Shown: in pieces, positions 33,429 to 45,058 of the stretch
Position numbering within the stretch: position 1 is the first letter of the stretch
Layout: every line of letters starts with the position of its first letter
Assembly: GCA_007115705.1 (NCBI GenBank)
Contig: QXEO01002089.1
Span: forward strand, 1,179,598 to 1,243,597
DNA: 64,000 nucleotides
Reading direction: 5' to 3'
DNA from: Dactylis glomerata
Taxonomy: Eukaryota > Streptophyta > Magnoliopsida > Poales > Poaceae
Position numbers and translations under genes: made by a program
Notes under the pieces: generated by a model
Databases searched by the model: none
What the model saw: the letters and a program-made list of their open reading frames with translations, nothing else
Told to the model about the DNA's origin: nothing

Positions 33429-35290
33429 GTATCCCCAAGCTTAACTCATGATCGTCCTCGAGTAGGTAAGTGATAACAAAAGAAATAATTTTTGAGGTGA
33501 CATGCACCATCACAATCTTGATCATATAGGTAAAGCATTGAGTGCTGAGATCAAAGAACTTAAAACATGGGCATGAAAGACATAATCTTGATAATAGAAA
33601 CTTAGCAACCATGTTATAACATGAAAAAGAACACAAACAAAAGATCATGAATAATGAAACAATGAAAGTCAAACGTGTGTTCAAATCATAAGGAAAAACA
33701 TACAAATGGTTTTCAGCTTGTCCTTCATAGAGAGCAAAACATAAATGCATAGGACACCTTCAAGTTTAAGAGGGCGACTAGATACAAATAATTTTAGAAC
33801 AAGTGAAACCAACAATATGAATCAATCAATAAAAACTTTGGGACAATGCACATTACAAATAATTTTAGTATAATGTGCATTGTCCCAAAGTTTTTATTGA
33901 TTGATTCATATTGTTGGTTTAAGCATGCGCCAAGTCAACCCAAATAAAGCATCAAAGGAGAAAACCAAATAAATGCTTCCAAATAATATAAACAACGTAT
34001 TATTTTTTCAAAGGCTCATTAAGCAATCTCAGTCATTTGAGACAAGTCATGCTACAGCAAAACCACTAAGCATACTATCAAAAATACATCAAGCACGACA
34101 TGCAAAAGCCTAGGCCGCAGTCTACACAAGCTCCTTCTTGTACCACTTTTTTGCATAAAGCTTTTTCTCTTTTCCAACACCATTCAAACTTTTTTATAAA
34201 CACCTCTTTTGATGAAAACCAATAAATACCAGAGGCAAAAATACACCTTGATGAAAAGATATAACAAGATCTAAACACAAATCAAGGCGAAAAATGCAAG
34301 CTAAACGCAGTAGCAGAAAAAGAGAACACTCGTTGAAACGATAGGAGTGAAAACTAGAGTGTTCTTGGCAAATGAAAAACGAGTTCACCTCCTCCAAAAG
34401 AAATATGATGTGATCTAACCATTTATTGCAGCAAACAAAACAAAAGAAAACTGAAAACAAAAACAACTTACGCTCCAAGAAAAACGCATAGTGCATGAAG
34501 CAATAAAAATATAGTGTTTTGAAAGGTGACCTGATTTTTGCCGATGAAGAAGGGGGTGCCTCAGGGGCATCCCCAAGCTTTGACGCTTGTACTTCTTGGA
34601 TATTTCTTGGGGTGCTGGGCATCCCCAAGCTTGAGCTTTTGTCCATTCTTCAACTCATCTCATCATTCTCCAATCCCTACACTTGAAAACTTCCTTCATA
34701 CAAAACTAAACACAAATCTATTAGCAACATTAGTGTAGCATAACATATAATCAACCTCTTTTTGCTTCAGGTTTCAACCTAAAACAACCACATATATAGC
34801 ATATACTACTGTAGCAACTTCCCCAAAAGTTTCGTGATCAAAAGAACTCAAAAAGAAAGCGATAAAGCGGCAAACACAAATATTGGCAAAAATCTGTCAA
34901 AACAGAACAGCTGACAAAGGTCAAATTTTTTAGGGGTTTTCTGTTGCTCAAATCAAAAAGTGTTCAACTAATGAAAGTTTGGATATAACCTGGGGCATAT
35001 GCACAAGAAATCTCAGGTCCAAAAGATATACAGAGAATTTTCACGAATTTTTACGGTGCAGCACCGAAAACTGTTTCAGGACAGCAACATCCCCAAATCT
35101 TACCTCACTCAAATTAGAGGCTTCTCTTGGCACAACAACGAAATAAAAAGGATAAGGAGCGGTCATTACAGTAGTAATAACTTCCAAGACTCAAATAAAA
35201 GAAAAACTACTGAAAATAAACAATGGGTTATCTCCCAAGAGTGCTTTTCTTTAACGCCTTTGAGCTAGGCGCAGTAATTTGCAAAGATGC
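33429..35290 (-). other. Non-coding interior of the nested element between gag and the 3' LTR
   Basis: AT-rich sequence with no pol motifs in any frame. It contains the 50-bp-arm palindrome at 33806-33920. ATCCCCAAGCTT motifs recur at 33431, 34571 and 34621, echoing the polypurine-tract sequence. Confidence 0.6.
33806..33920. repeat. Perfect 50-bp inverted repeat with 15-nt loop
   Basis: Arms 33806-33855 and 33871-33920 are exact reverse complements. The loop is CAAATAATTTTAGTA. CAAATAATTTTAG also occurs at 33785-33797, just outside the left arm. Confidence 0.95.
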
Positions 35291-37813
35291 TCATGTGGGC
35301 GCCATATAAGAGCTTGAGGCAAAGGCGCCATATAGGAACTTAAAGCAATAGAGAGCATCAAAAAGCAAGTATGGAACACATTTAAATCTAAACCACTTCC
35401 TATAAAAAATAGTCTTGTAAAGAGACAAGTCATGAAAGCGCAAAGCAAAAAGCATAGGAAGGCAAAACAAGTACAACTTCAAGAATTGCAACATAAAAAG
35501 GGGAAACTCAATATTGTTGAGATCCATCAAACCATGTTTCCCTCTCTCATAATAACTTTCAGTAGCATCATGAATAGAACTAACAATATAACTATCACAT
35601 AAAACATCCCTATCATGAGCCACATGCATAAAAGAGTTAATACTCCCCACATGAACAATAGTAGCAGGAGCAGATTCAATAGCATAATTATTCTCATCAC
35701 CATAATCATCAAAAACAGGAGGCATATTGTAATCATAACTATTTTTCTCCTCAACAGTAGGTGAACTGAAAATATTATACCCATCATCATAACCATCATA
35801 AACTAGAGGTTTAGTATCATCACAAGCTAGAGAGTAACTACTTCGCAAAGCATATTCATCAAACATATCATCATAAGAAGGAACATGGATAGTACTAATG
35901 GTACAACAATTATTAACCTTAGAATTGGTACCAAAAAGATTTTCAATATCAAAAGTAGAGTGCTTTTCCCAATCATGATCACTAACATAGGTAACAGGCA
36001 TAGGAACATCATCCCAATCAGAATTATCATAATCTATAGCACGATCATAACGCTTAGGGGAAGATACCGTGTCCTCTCGCCTTTTACTCCTCTTCTTCTT
36101 CTTCTTCATACTCTTCTTACTCTCTCCTTTAGGAGGGAGAGAATTGAAGGACATCTTCTCCACATAATCTTTAGGAGGGAAAGGCATCCTCTCCACATAA
36201 TCTGGTTTGCTGACAGGAACAACAGAAGAAACTTTGGAGGATTCCTCCTCTCTATTAATAAGATCGAAACATCTATTAGTCCTGTCATAGCTTGGCAAAA
36301 CATCATGTTTTATAAGATCTTGTAAGTAAGTATTTGCGAGGCAATCTTTAGCACAATAGAGACGACAACCACGAAGGGTGCTATTAATATCAACATCATT
36401 CATGTCTACCAAAGCAATCTTTCTAGATATCTCTTCACAATTCAAAAACAAAGTAAGCTCATCATACTGATTGAAAGTAATCTTATCATCACAATACAAA
36501 TCTGCGGTACTCGTTCGATTAATTGGGCATTGAAAATTAAAGTGCCCCTTTTCACCGCAAAATTCACAAAGAAAAGGATTAAGCTCACAAACCCTTTCAC
36601 CAAGCACATCTAGATCCTTGAGCCACATACTGGTTTCTTCATTTGCGTGGGTGATGCAATAATCTTCCTTGTTGTAACTCTGTTCACAAGGTCTATGTAT
36701 TCCACAAAAATTAACATGCTTATAAGAAATAGTACTTTTAGAAGTTTGAGCATGTTTATTGCAATCATCAACAACAATATCACTTTCTATGCAAGTGTCC
36801 TTAAAAGGTTCATGATACACGTCCCCATTTCCTTTAGGAACATTCATATGGGAAGCAAAGGCTTTAAAGCAATCAACCATAATTTGAGGATCAAGACCAT
36901 ACTTAGCACTAAGATCTTGAAAATCAGCAGTTTCAGCGAAAGACTTAATGCAATCAAACTCGTAATTCATACCTGATCCTTTACCTTTGTCGCTATCCCA
37001 ACCTTCAATATTGTTTTGAATTGTTTCAAGCAGATCCCACTTGGTGTCAACATCCTTGCTTGTGAAAGACCCATCAAAGCATGCATCTAGATAGTCCTTG
37101 TAATATCCTGAAAGCCTTGCATAAAAATTATTAATAACAATATTACGGGGAAGATCATGAATAGGACATTTGAGCATTAGTGACTTCAATCTTCCCCACG
37201 CTTGGGCAATGCTTTCTCCATCATGAGGCCAAAAATTGTATATCTGATTATGATCTTTATGAATCTCACTTGGAGGATATAATTTAGAATAAAAGAGAGG
37301 TACAATTTCCTCCCAGCCAATAGATGGACCATCCTTAAGCAGCCGATACCATTCCTCAGCTCTGCCTTTCAGTGATAAAGAAAATAGCTTCTTCTTAACT
37401 TGGTTCATCGAAATACCTGCACACTGGAACAACTCGCATAATTCATGTATAAATAGCAAATGATCACCAGAATGGACAGTTCCATCTCCTAAATAGCAGT
37501 TATTCTTAACACATTCAACAATCTTCATAGGTATTTTAAAAGGATGAGGAGCACAAGCATCATTAGAAGCATCACATATGGGAGATAAAATATCATCAGA
37601 GCAAACTTTCTCCACTAAAGCTGGGGGACTAAAAATATCATACTTAACAAAACCAGCTTCCCCAAGCTTAGACTTTTCTATAGCATTAACAATAACGGGA
37701 TTCAAAGCATTCGTACTTATAACATTGCTATGCGAAATAAGCTCCAAAGGTTTTTCAATTTTCTCTTCAAATCTAAAATCAGGAAAAAGACTAAAGAACT
37801 CTTTATTTTCCAT
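35291..37813 (-). CDS. Gag-like polyprotein of the non-autonomous element, 840 aa
   Basis: An intact frame on - from MENKEFFSLFPDFRF. A retrotransposon gag (capsid) domain lies at about residues 110-260: LFIHELCELFQCAG, LSLKGRAEEWYRLL, LFYSKLYPPSE, GESIAQAWGRLKSL. A C-X2-C-X4-H-X4-C knuckle, CEFCGEKGHFNFQC, sits near residues 414-428. A lysine-rich run (KKSMKKKKKRSKRRED) near 565-580 could be nuclear-targeting or RNA-binding. The last about 250 residues are acidic and Asp/Tyr/Ser-rich, with a hydrophobic tail after residue 775 that may be read-through of non-coding sequence. There are no protease or polymerase motifs. The frame is uninterrupted although the LTRs differ by about 2%, which may indicate that gag function is retained in the family. 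Confidence 0.8.
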   Translation of the reverse strand: MENKEFFSLFPDFRFEEKIEKPLELISHSNVISTNALNPVIVNAIEKSKLGEAGFVKYDIFSPPALVEKVCSDDILSPICDASNDACAPHPFKIPMKIVECVKNNCYLGDGTVHSGDHLLFIHELCELFQCAGISMNQVKKKLFSLSLKGRAEEWYRLLKDGPSIGWEEIVPLFYSKLYPPSEIHKDHNQIYNFWPHDGESIAQAWGRLKSLMLKCPIHDLPRNIVINNFYARLSGYYKDYLDACFDGSFTSKDVDTKWDLLETIQNNIEGWDSDKGKGSGMNYEFDCIKSFAETADFQDLSAKYGLDPQIMVDCFKAFASHMNVPKGNGDVYHEPFKDTCIESDIVVDDCNKHAQTSKSTISYKHVNFCGIHRPCEQSYNKEDYCITHANEETSMWLKDLDVLGERVCELNPFLCEFCGEKGHFNFQCPINRTSTADLYCDDKITFNQYDELTLFLNCEEISRKIALVDMNDVDINSTLRGCRLYCAKDCLANTYLQDLIKHDVLPSYDRTNRCFDLINREEESSKVSSVVPVSKPDYVERMPFPPKDYVEKMSFNSLPPKGESKKSMKKKKKRSKRREDTVSSPKRYDRAIDYDNSDWDDVPMPVTYVSDHDWEKHSTFDIENLFGTNSKVNNCCTISTIHVPSYDDMFDEYALRSSYSLACDDTKPLVYDGYDDGYNIFSSPTVEEKNSYDYNMPPVFDDYGDENNYAIESAPATIVHVGSINSFMHVAHDRDVLCDSYIVSSIHDATESYYERGKHGLMDLNNIEFPLFMLQFLKLYLFCLPMLFALRFHDLSLYKTIFYRKWFRFKCVPYLLFDALYCFKFLYGAFASSSYMAPT

Positions 37814-37925
37814 TAAGCCTAACTAGTGAAAATAAAAACAAGAAACAAAAAGATATAATTGTAGAATCTAAAGGAAATAACTTCGAGCACTCACACAGGA
37901 GGATGCGAGTACCTTTTACCTTACC

Positions 37926-37943
37926 TCCCCGGCAACGGCGCCA
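37926..37943 (-). other. Primer-binding site, tRNA-Asp type
   Basis: On -, TGGCGCCGTTGCCGGGGA lies ten bases after the 5' LTR. It is complementary to the CCCCGGCAACGGCGCCA 3' end of plant tRNA-Asp, a different primer from the other retroelements here. Confidence 0.85.
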
Positions 37944-37953
37944 GAAAAGAGCT

Positions 37954-39494
37954 TGATGTCTACGCACACGTCTGTTCTTGTAGACAGTGTTGGGCCTCCA
38001 AGTGCAGAGGTTTGTAGAGCAGCAGCAAGTTTCCCTTAAGTGGATCACCCAAGGTTTATCGAACTCAGGGAGGAAGAGGTCAAAGCTATCCCTCTCAAAC
38101 AACCCTGCAATTACGATACAGAAAGTCTCTTGTGTCCCCAACACACCCAATACACTTGTCAGATGTATAGGTGCACTAGTTCGGTGAAGAGATAGTGAAA
38201 TACAAGTAGTAGTGATGATTATGAGTAGTAAACGTGATCTGAAATAAATATCGCTGCGAGCAAACATGTAACAAAACAGGAAGTAAACGGTGTGCAATGC
38301 TTGGAAACAAGGCCTAGGGATCATACTTTCACTAGTGGACACACTCCCAACAAATATAACATAATTGAACAAATAAATAACTTCTCTTCAGTATGGTACT
38401 CTGAATTACTCTCCTATTGAATAACACTAATCATTGCGTAGGGCTACGAAGCACTCCTCAAAGTTCATCAAGTACTTGACAAACACCACTCATAGAGATA
38501 TCCAAATCAAATCACAACTCAAGATAGATATTATTGCAACTTAGACCAAGTACTAACACGGTGCACACACTGTCAACATTACACCATGAAAGGAGAAATA
38601 GATCACTTCAATACTATCATAGTGATAATTATTCTCATAATCCATAACAGATCACAATCGTAGCCTAGACCAAGTACCACCATGATGCACACATTGTCAC
38701 CGTTACACCATGGCAGGAGGAATAGATTACTTTAATAACACACTAGAGTACACATAATGAAGAAGAGTAACATCTACTTATTCAACATGATACAAAGCTC
38801 ACGATCACATAAAGATCACATCATGGGAGAGAGAGGTGAACCACATAGCTACCGGTAGAGCCCTCAGCCCCGGGGGAGAACTACTCCCTCCTCATCATAG
38901 GAGACAGCAAGGTTGATGGAGATGGCAGTGAGGTCAATGGAGACGGCAAAGACGGCGATGGAGACCGATGGAGATGGCTCCGGGGGCACTTCCCCATCCC
39001 GGCAGGGTGCCGGAACAGAGAATTCTGTCCCCCGAAATTCGTCGGTGGTGGCGGCGGAACTGCGGAACTCTTTCTGGAAAATTGCTGACTCCCTTAGGGT
39101 TTTCCGTCCTGAGGCTTTATATAGGTGAAGGGGCGTCGTCAGGGGGCAGCCAGGGGCTCCTCACACCAGGGTGGCGCGGCCAGGGCCTGGGCCGCGCCAC
39201 CTATGTGTGAGGGCGGCCTCTGGCCCCCCTCCGGCTCTCTTTCGGTCTTCAGGAAGCTTCCGGAAAAAATAAGACTTCTGGAACTTGTTTCGTCCAATTC
39301 CGAGAATATTTCCTGTGTAGCTTTTCTGAAACACAAAAACAGCAGAAAACAGGGAACTGGCACTGTGGCAACTTGTTAATAGGTTAGTTCCGGAAAATGC
39401 ATAAAAGTGCCACGAAGTGTAACGAAACATCGGGTAAATGGTATAAAAACAAGCATGGAGCATCAAAAATTATAGATACGTTGGAGACGTATCA
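37954..39494 (-). repeat. 5' LTR of the nested gag-only element
   Basis: 1541 bp, equal in length to the copy at 31888. On -, the TTATATAAAG-like box near 39118 is a plausible promoter element. Confidence 0.9.
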
Positions 39495-39499
39495 CTCAG

Positions 39500-41544
39500 T
39501 TACGCAGCTTTTTGGGACTGGCAGGATATTACCGGCGTTTTATAAGAAACTTTGGTGTAATCTGTCGACCTCTACATGATTTGCTAAAAAAGGCAGTTTC
39601 CAGTGGATAGCCCCTCATGATGTTGCATTCACCACTCTCAAGCAGGCACTCACTAATGCTCCAGTGTTGGCACTACCAAATTTCACTGAGCCTTTTACCT
39701 TGGAAACAGACGCTTCCGGCAATGGCATAGGTGCAGTGATTATGCAACAAGGCCGTCCAATTGCATATTTTAGTGCCGCCCTTTGCCCATGAAATGCTGC
39801 TATGTCTGCATATGAGAAGGAAGCATTGGCAATCATTGAAGCTCTTAAACGATGGCGTCATTATTTCCTTGGTAGCCAGCTGATTATCAAGTCAGACCAA
39901 CAGAGTTTGAAGTACATTACTGAGCAGCGTGTTGCCGAGGGAATTCAGCATAAGTTGATGTTAAAACTCTTGGAGTATGATTTTACAATCGAGTACAAAA
40001 AGGGCAAGGAAAACCTAGTTGCAGATGCATTGTCTCGCCAATTCAATAAACTTTTGGCTATATCTGTGGCCAAACCTATGTGGATTAAGGATATTCTAGC
40101 CAGCTATACAAGTGATGTTGCAGTCCAACGTTTACTGGAACAATTCCTTGTTTCCCCACCCAAGGCCGACTCACCTTACAGCATTCAGGCTGGTGTCCTA
40201 CGCTACAAAGGCAAACTATTGGTAGGCAACAACACTCCTCTACGCAAGCAGCTATTCTCTTCTCTCCATGCCTCGGCTGTGGGTGGCCACTCTGGCATGC
40301 GTGCTTCGTACCATCGTCTTAAGAAGATATTTTATTGGCCTGGCTTGAAAAAGGATGTGGAAACTTGGGTGTCTCAGTGTCGCGTTTGCCAACGATCCAA
40401 GCATGAACATTGTCATTACCCTGGTTTGTTGGAGCCGTTGCCCGTACCTGACATGGCTTGGCAGCATGTGTCCATGGACTTTGTGGAAGGGTTGCCAAAG
40501 TCTCAAGGCAAGGAAGTGATCATGGTTGTCGTCGACAAATTCACGAAGTACGCCCACTTTATTCCACTGTCTCACCCGTATACAGTGGAGACTGTTGCTC
40601 GGGCCTTCTTGGACCATATTGTCAAGCTTCACGGCCCTCCACTTCTGATCATCTCTGACCGGGACCGTATCTTTACAAGCAACATGTGGAAAAGTATCTT
40701 CAAGGGATTGGGAGTCAAGCTACGCTATAGTTCCTCCTATCATCCGCAAACGGATGGGCAGACAGAACGAGTGAACCAATGCCTCGAAAACTACCTTCGT
40801 TGCATGACGTTCAACGAGCCCAAGAAATGGATGTCCTGGCTGTCATTCGCTGAGTTCTGGTACAACACGACCTATCACATTGCTCTGCAAATGACACCCT
40901 TTCAGGCTCTTTACGGGTTTCCTCCACCAATGATCAGTGAATTGTCCATTTCGGGTCCTGATCTGGCAGCCACGGAGTTTCTCCAAGCCAAACAATCCAT
41001 GTTTGACCAGCTTAAGAAGAATCTGCTTCAAGCTCAAGCTCGTATGAAAAAGTTTGCAGATCTCCAACGAACAGAGCGTCAGTTCAACGTGGGCGACATG
41101 GTATACCTGAAGATGGAGCCCTATCGTCTGGCAGCTTTCGGTTTCCGCGGAACAATCAAACTGCATACCAAGTACTATGGCCCCTTCAAGGTTCTCCAAC
41201 GTGTCGGCAATCTCGCCTATCGCCTACAGCTTCCCGCGGGAGTGAAAATCCACCCTGTTTTTCATGTGAGCCAGCTGAAAATTCACCTGGGCGTCAAGGC
41301 AGTACCTAGCCCTGATCTTCCTCTGGTTCATGATGATGGCACAATCAAAACAGGACCTGCAATGGTGCTCCAGGTACGACAGATTCCCCGTAACAATGTT
41401 GCCGTTGTGCAGTGGCTCACTCAGTGGGAGAACCTGTCCCCGGAAGAAGCGACCTGGGAGGACGCAGATTTCATCAAGGATACTTTTCCGGACTTCTTCC
41501 ACGCAACGGTGCAGGCATGGCAGCATCCAACTTCCACGCCTTGA
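39500..41544 (+). pseudogene. Chromovirus RT end, RNase H, integrase and chromodomain
   Basis: Continues the frame broken at 31887. RT connection: FLGLAGYYRRFIRNFG. A one-base loss in an A run (39586-39591) shifts the frame, and a TGA at 39790-39792 follows PIAYFSAALCP; the rest is open from 39802 to 41544. RNase H: TLETDASGNGIGAV, SDQQSLKYI, ADALSRQ. Integrase: zinc-binding HASAVGGHSG...CRVCQRSK, then catalytic residues in SMDFVEGLPKS, ISDRDRIFTS and HPQTDGQTERVNQ. GPY-type C-terminal region: YYGPFKVLQRVGN, HPVFHVSQLK. Chromodomain: VVQWLTQWENLSPEEATWED, thought to steer integration toward marked chromatin. The stop is TGA at 41542-41544, followed by the polypurine tract. Confidence 0.9.
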
Positions 41545-44500
41545 GGACAAGACGCTTCCCAGAAGGGGGCATTGTCAGGCCCATCTTATCGCCTGCCCAA
41601 GATCAACGGTCAAGATCCATCGGCAACAACTACCGCAGGACGTTGTCGCCGTTATTACTGTTTACTTGTTACTGTCTAAACGAATATTACCGTGTGAGCG
41701 GTCACGTGCTTATAAGAGGGCTGGGCTGTAGCCTCTCATCCCTATCTCCAATCTGAATTGCTATTCTACCTAGAAAGGGCGCGAGCCAACCCGGCCAGCT
41801 AGGGCACTCCCAGGGGCAAAACAATCTGCTTCGTCCATTTACCCTGACATAGTAACTTTTCAGCTTTTCTTTTAACAGCAGCCGTTGGATCACTCAATAC
41901 TTTTAGCACTCGTTGCATCAGCCGATACCTCAATGACTGATGGGTCCAAATATGGTCGGGCAAGCGAGTTCACACACAAAAGCAGCTCGTCTGCGTCGCC
42001 TTCCTTCACTGGTGTGGTACAGAGGCCCATGCTTTTCCTTTGATAGCTCGTGCCCAGCGCCTGGTTTACCCGTTTCATTACCCGTTGTCATGCCGAGTCT
42101 GGTCCCCATAGGTTTATGGGCCCACTTTCAGTGAGATGGGTCGTTATTATAAGGGTACCAATCTTCTGGCTTCCCTGGTTTACCGCTGTGTGACGACGTG
42201 CGCAGATGGATGGCACACTATGTGAAGGACGTTCTGTGGTCACTGTCTACTTTACTCGTTTCACAGAGCGTGCTTCCCACCTGTGATGTTGCTGCTGGTC
42301 CCCACGGGAGCGTGGGGTCCGTTAGTCGGTGGGATGGGTGTTGTCTCTTCGGGTGAGATGTTGTGCTCCTCCGGTGCCATCTCCTGATTTACCGCCGTGA
42401 CCATACTGCGAGGACGCATGCTTGAACGTGGTAGGGCCGATGCATGGACTTCGGTACCATGCGTGGCGTGCGCTTTTATCACCGAGGGGTACGTTGAGTC
42501 TTGCTCTGTGTGTGGGTCCCTGAAAGAGCGGGCCTATTAGTCAGTTAGATAGGTACTTCGCGTTGGCTGGTAAGTGCCTATGTTCGGTGCGGGCCCTTTT
42601 CTGCGCCCTGGCCGCCTCCTACCAATCGTCTCCCCAATTTGCTTGACACCGCCCCAGTTCATCTTCCCCTCCCTGCTCCTCGCGCCTGCCGCGGTTTTGC
42701 CCCTTGCGCATTTGGTGTTCGATGAAATGCCTGCCTTGTAATTTATTGTGGTTTATTTTGTTTGTTTTGTCCTAGGTTGATCTCTCCGTGCGAGCGCATC
42801 CAGGAGGCAGGAGGTGAGTGTGGACGCTGGAGGTGAGGGACACGCGGACGGAGCCGGGATGGGACGGCGGCGACGGCGAGCCGGAGGAGACGCTGCAGGA
42901 GCGCGGACGGAGGGTGGGGCGGCGCGCCGGTTGGAGTCCACGGCGCCGACGGGGTGAAAATATCCCTGCCGCCTCTCGAATTCCAAACTCGACGCCTCTC
43001 CTGCTCCTGCGTCCACGACTCCGCCCTCGCTGGCTCCGGATGCCAGTCGTCCGTCGCGGAGACACTCGTCGCTGGGCCGCCGCCGCCATCGAGATCGACC
43101 GCGTCGCGCCTGCTCGCGCTGCTCGCCACCTCTGTTGCGGCGTCGCACTCCTCTTCCGCGGTGCCCCTCATCCGCCGCGCCCCAAGCCCAGCCAATGACG
43201 GCGGCTCCGCGAGCCCTCGCCAGCCACGAGAGGAGTGGGCGGCTGGTGGACAACAGCGGCTGCCTACCGGCGGCAGTGGGCGGACGACCGCAACCTCAGC
43301 TGGTGGACGACGGTGGCCGCCGAGCAACCAGCAGCAGGTACGAGCTTGTGTTATTGTTGGAGACGAAGCCAACCAGGATGGCGCTTGTAGGGAACTTCCG
43401 ATGGAACTAAGTTCACTGCATGTTTGCTGTGAACATAGTTCTCGACATTAATCTCCTAATATTTTTAGGTTGATCTAATATTTGCTTTGGACTGGTAAAA
43501 GCTTTGGCTGTAGTTACAATGAATGATGCTATAAAAAGCTGTTGATTCTCATTAATTAAGAAACCATAATCTACATTGCTTCAAAAAAAAGTACTCCTAT
43601 ATCAACTAGGATGTCAAGCCAAACAAAAGATGAAGTTACACATGGTATGAATTATGGGAGACTGCGGCATGGGCTGCAAGATTTAATAGATTCAGCGTGT
43701 TCTGGTCAACTCATCTTACAAGGCAGCCACCTAAACATGACAGCATCCCTGTGATATGGTGGTTGGAGATTAGGCAGCAGTATAGGAAGAGTGACAAAGA
43801 TGCTCATGGACACGCTGGTTATTTTGACCTACTGGTCATTCTGGAAACAACCACACGCCAGAACCTTTGGCAATCTTAGATTGCAATGCTCTGCTGCTGA
43901 GCTAGATACAGGATGAACTTAGCAACTGATATACGTGTTGATGGGTGTAAGATTGTAGTGAAAGAGTAGCCTTGTCTAGCTAGGTGGGTCTGCGTGTTGT
44001 GTATTCTGAGCAGTTCAATAACAACTTCTTGTAATTTATTCACTCTTCTTCTATAAAGAAAAGTTGCCTGAAATGTTTCTCCTATTCACGATCTTGTCAC
44101 ATGAGTCACCTTTGATGTGTTGCTGAAGAGAGCCCTGAGGTCAAAACTGCTCACATTCCAGTGTTTTTTTTTGGGGGGCAAAAAGTTGACAGGCCCCTGT
44201 TTCCATTGGAATGCAACCAAGTTACTGACAGGGTTTTGAGCAAAAGCTCAGCAACATAAATCTGAAAATAAATGAACAACATGATGAGACATATTTTTTC
44301 AATTATATTGAATACATATTTTTTGCAGTGGCTGTTTGGAATTCCCATGTTGCATTTGTCTAGCTTGGATTCTTTTACATGTTATACTCAATCAGGTGTC
44401 AATGTGAGATGCTCGTTGGACGTTGGTGATACTGGCTGTGAACCTCCGGTTGGAGGAGAGCAGATTTGCCCTGAGTCATGCCAATATATTTTTCAGTGAG

Positions 44501-44816
44501 TATACATCAAATTGCACGCTACAGGATACAATGGAGCTCTTCTTATGGAAGATTCTCCAGCCATGTATATATGGCACCAAACAATAAAAAGTTTCAGCTA
44601 ATAGAGTTTTTCTGCCCTTTGCCAAACCATGATTTGTACATGGTATACTACCACGCCGAAAGGTAACGACACAATTGGTTCCATGGTAAATATGTCTTGA
44701 CATTTATGCTGATGGGTGGTCAATAGGTTCTCTATCTGCATTTTTAGCTACCTTTGAAGCAAATGTGGTGATTAGAAATTTGACTTGTAGTTCTGAGTTG
44801 TTCCTTCACTAATTTG

Positions 44817-44856
44817 GTGTATTATATGTATTATATGTATTATATGTATTATGTGC
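44817..44856 (+). repeat. 9-bp minisatellite
   Basis: ATTATATGT repeated about four times within the Helitron. Confidence 0.8.
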
Positions 44857-45028
44857 ATTTAATTGCAAAAACAATATGGGCATTATATCGATTGTCGTAA
44901 CTTAGTGTAGAATCTCGATGAAATGACTATTCTATGTTGGCAAGACACTAAGCAAATAAATTTAGGTACATGCATATAGCAACATATGTCGGAGCAGCTG
45001 ACGATTTAAATTTAGCCTGATGCAGCCG

Positions 45029-45058
45029 GTTGCGCCAGTGGCGCAACGGGTCATCTAG
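45029..45058 (+). other. Helitron 3' terminal hairpin and CTAG end
   Basis: An 8-bp stem with a 3-nt loop, then GGGTCAT and terminal CTAG. In Helitrons this hairpin acts as the transposition stop signal. Confidence 0.8.

Larger units (their letters stand above)
31888..39494 (-). mobile_element. Non-autonomous gag-only LTR retrotransposon nested in chromovirus pol
   Basis: Two LTRs of exactly 1541 bp (31888-33428 and 37954-39494) with TGAT...ATCA ends, flanked by CTCAG at 31883-31887 and 39495-39499. The primer site and gag show that it reads on -, so 37954-39494 is its 5' LTR. About 32 substitutions and no indels separate the LTRs (about 2%). The 4.5 kb interior has one long gag-like frame and no protease, RT or integrase. 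LTRs that end (on -) in TGATACGTCTCCAACGTATC recall abundant Triticeae and oat gypsy families, from memory. It must rely on another element's enzymes. Confidence 0.9.
41765..45058 (+). mobile_element. Helitron, about 3.3 kb, non-autonomous
   Basis: The intact 5' LTR of the host element gives the empty site. The insert begins TCTACCTAG and ends CTAG directly before a T. A short hairpin (GTTGCGCC-AGT-GGCGCAAC, 45029-45047) lies seven bases before the CTAG, and there is no target duplication beyond one T. These are the hallmarks of Helitrons. No Rep/helicase frame is present. The interior has a GC-rich exon-like block (42780-43340, ending CAGCAG|GTACGAG) and smaller exon-like pieces (44400-44498, between TCAATCAG and GTGAGTAT), so it probably carries captured fragments, none of which I can name. 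The alternative left boundary is 41764. Confidence 0.8.

Noticed and set aside
35885..36325. 146-residue frame on +
   Set aside because: Antisense shadow of the gag-like ORF, with Ile-rich composition from Asp/Asn-rich codons.
42743..43372. 209-residue frame on - and overlapping frames within the Helitron
   Set aside because: GC-rich block with open frames in several phases on both strands; no recognisable protein.
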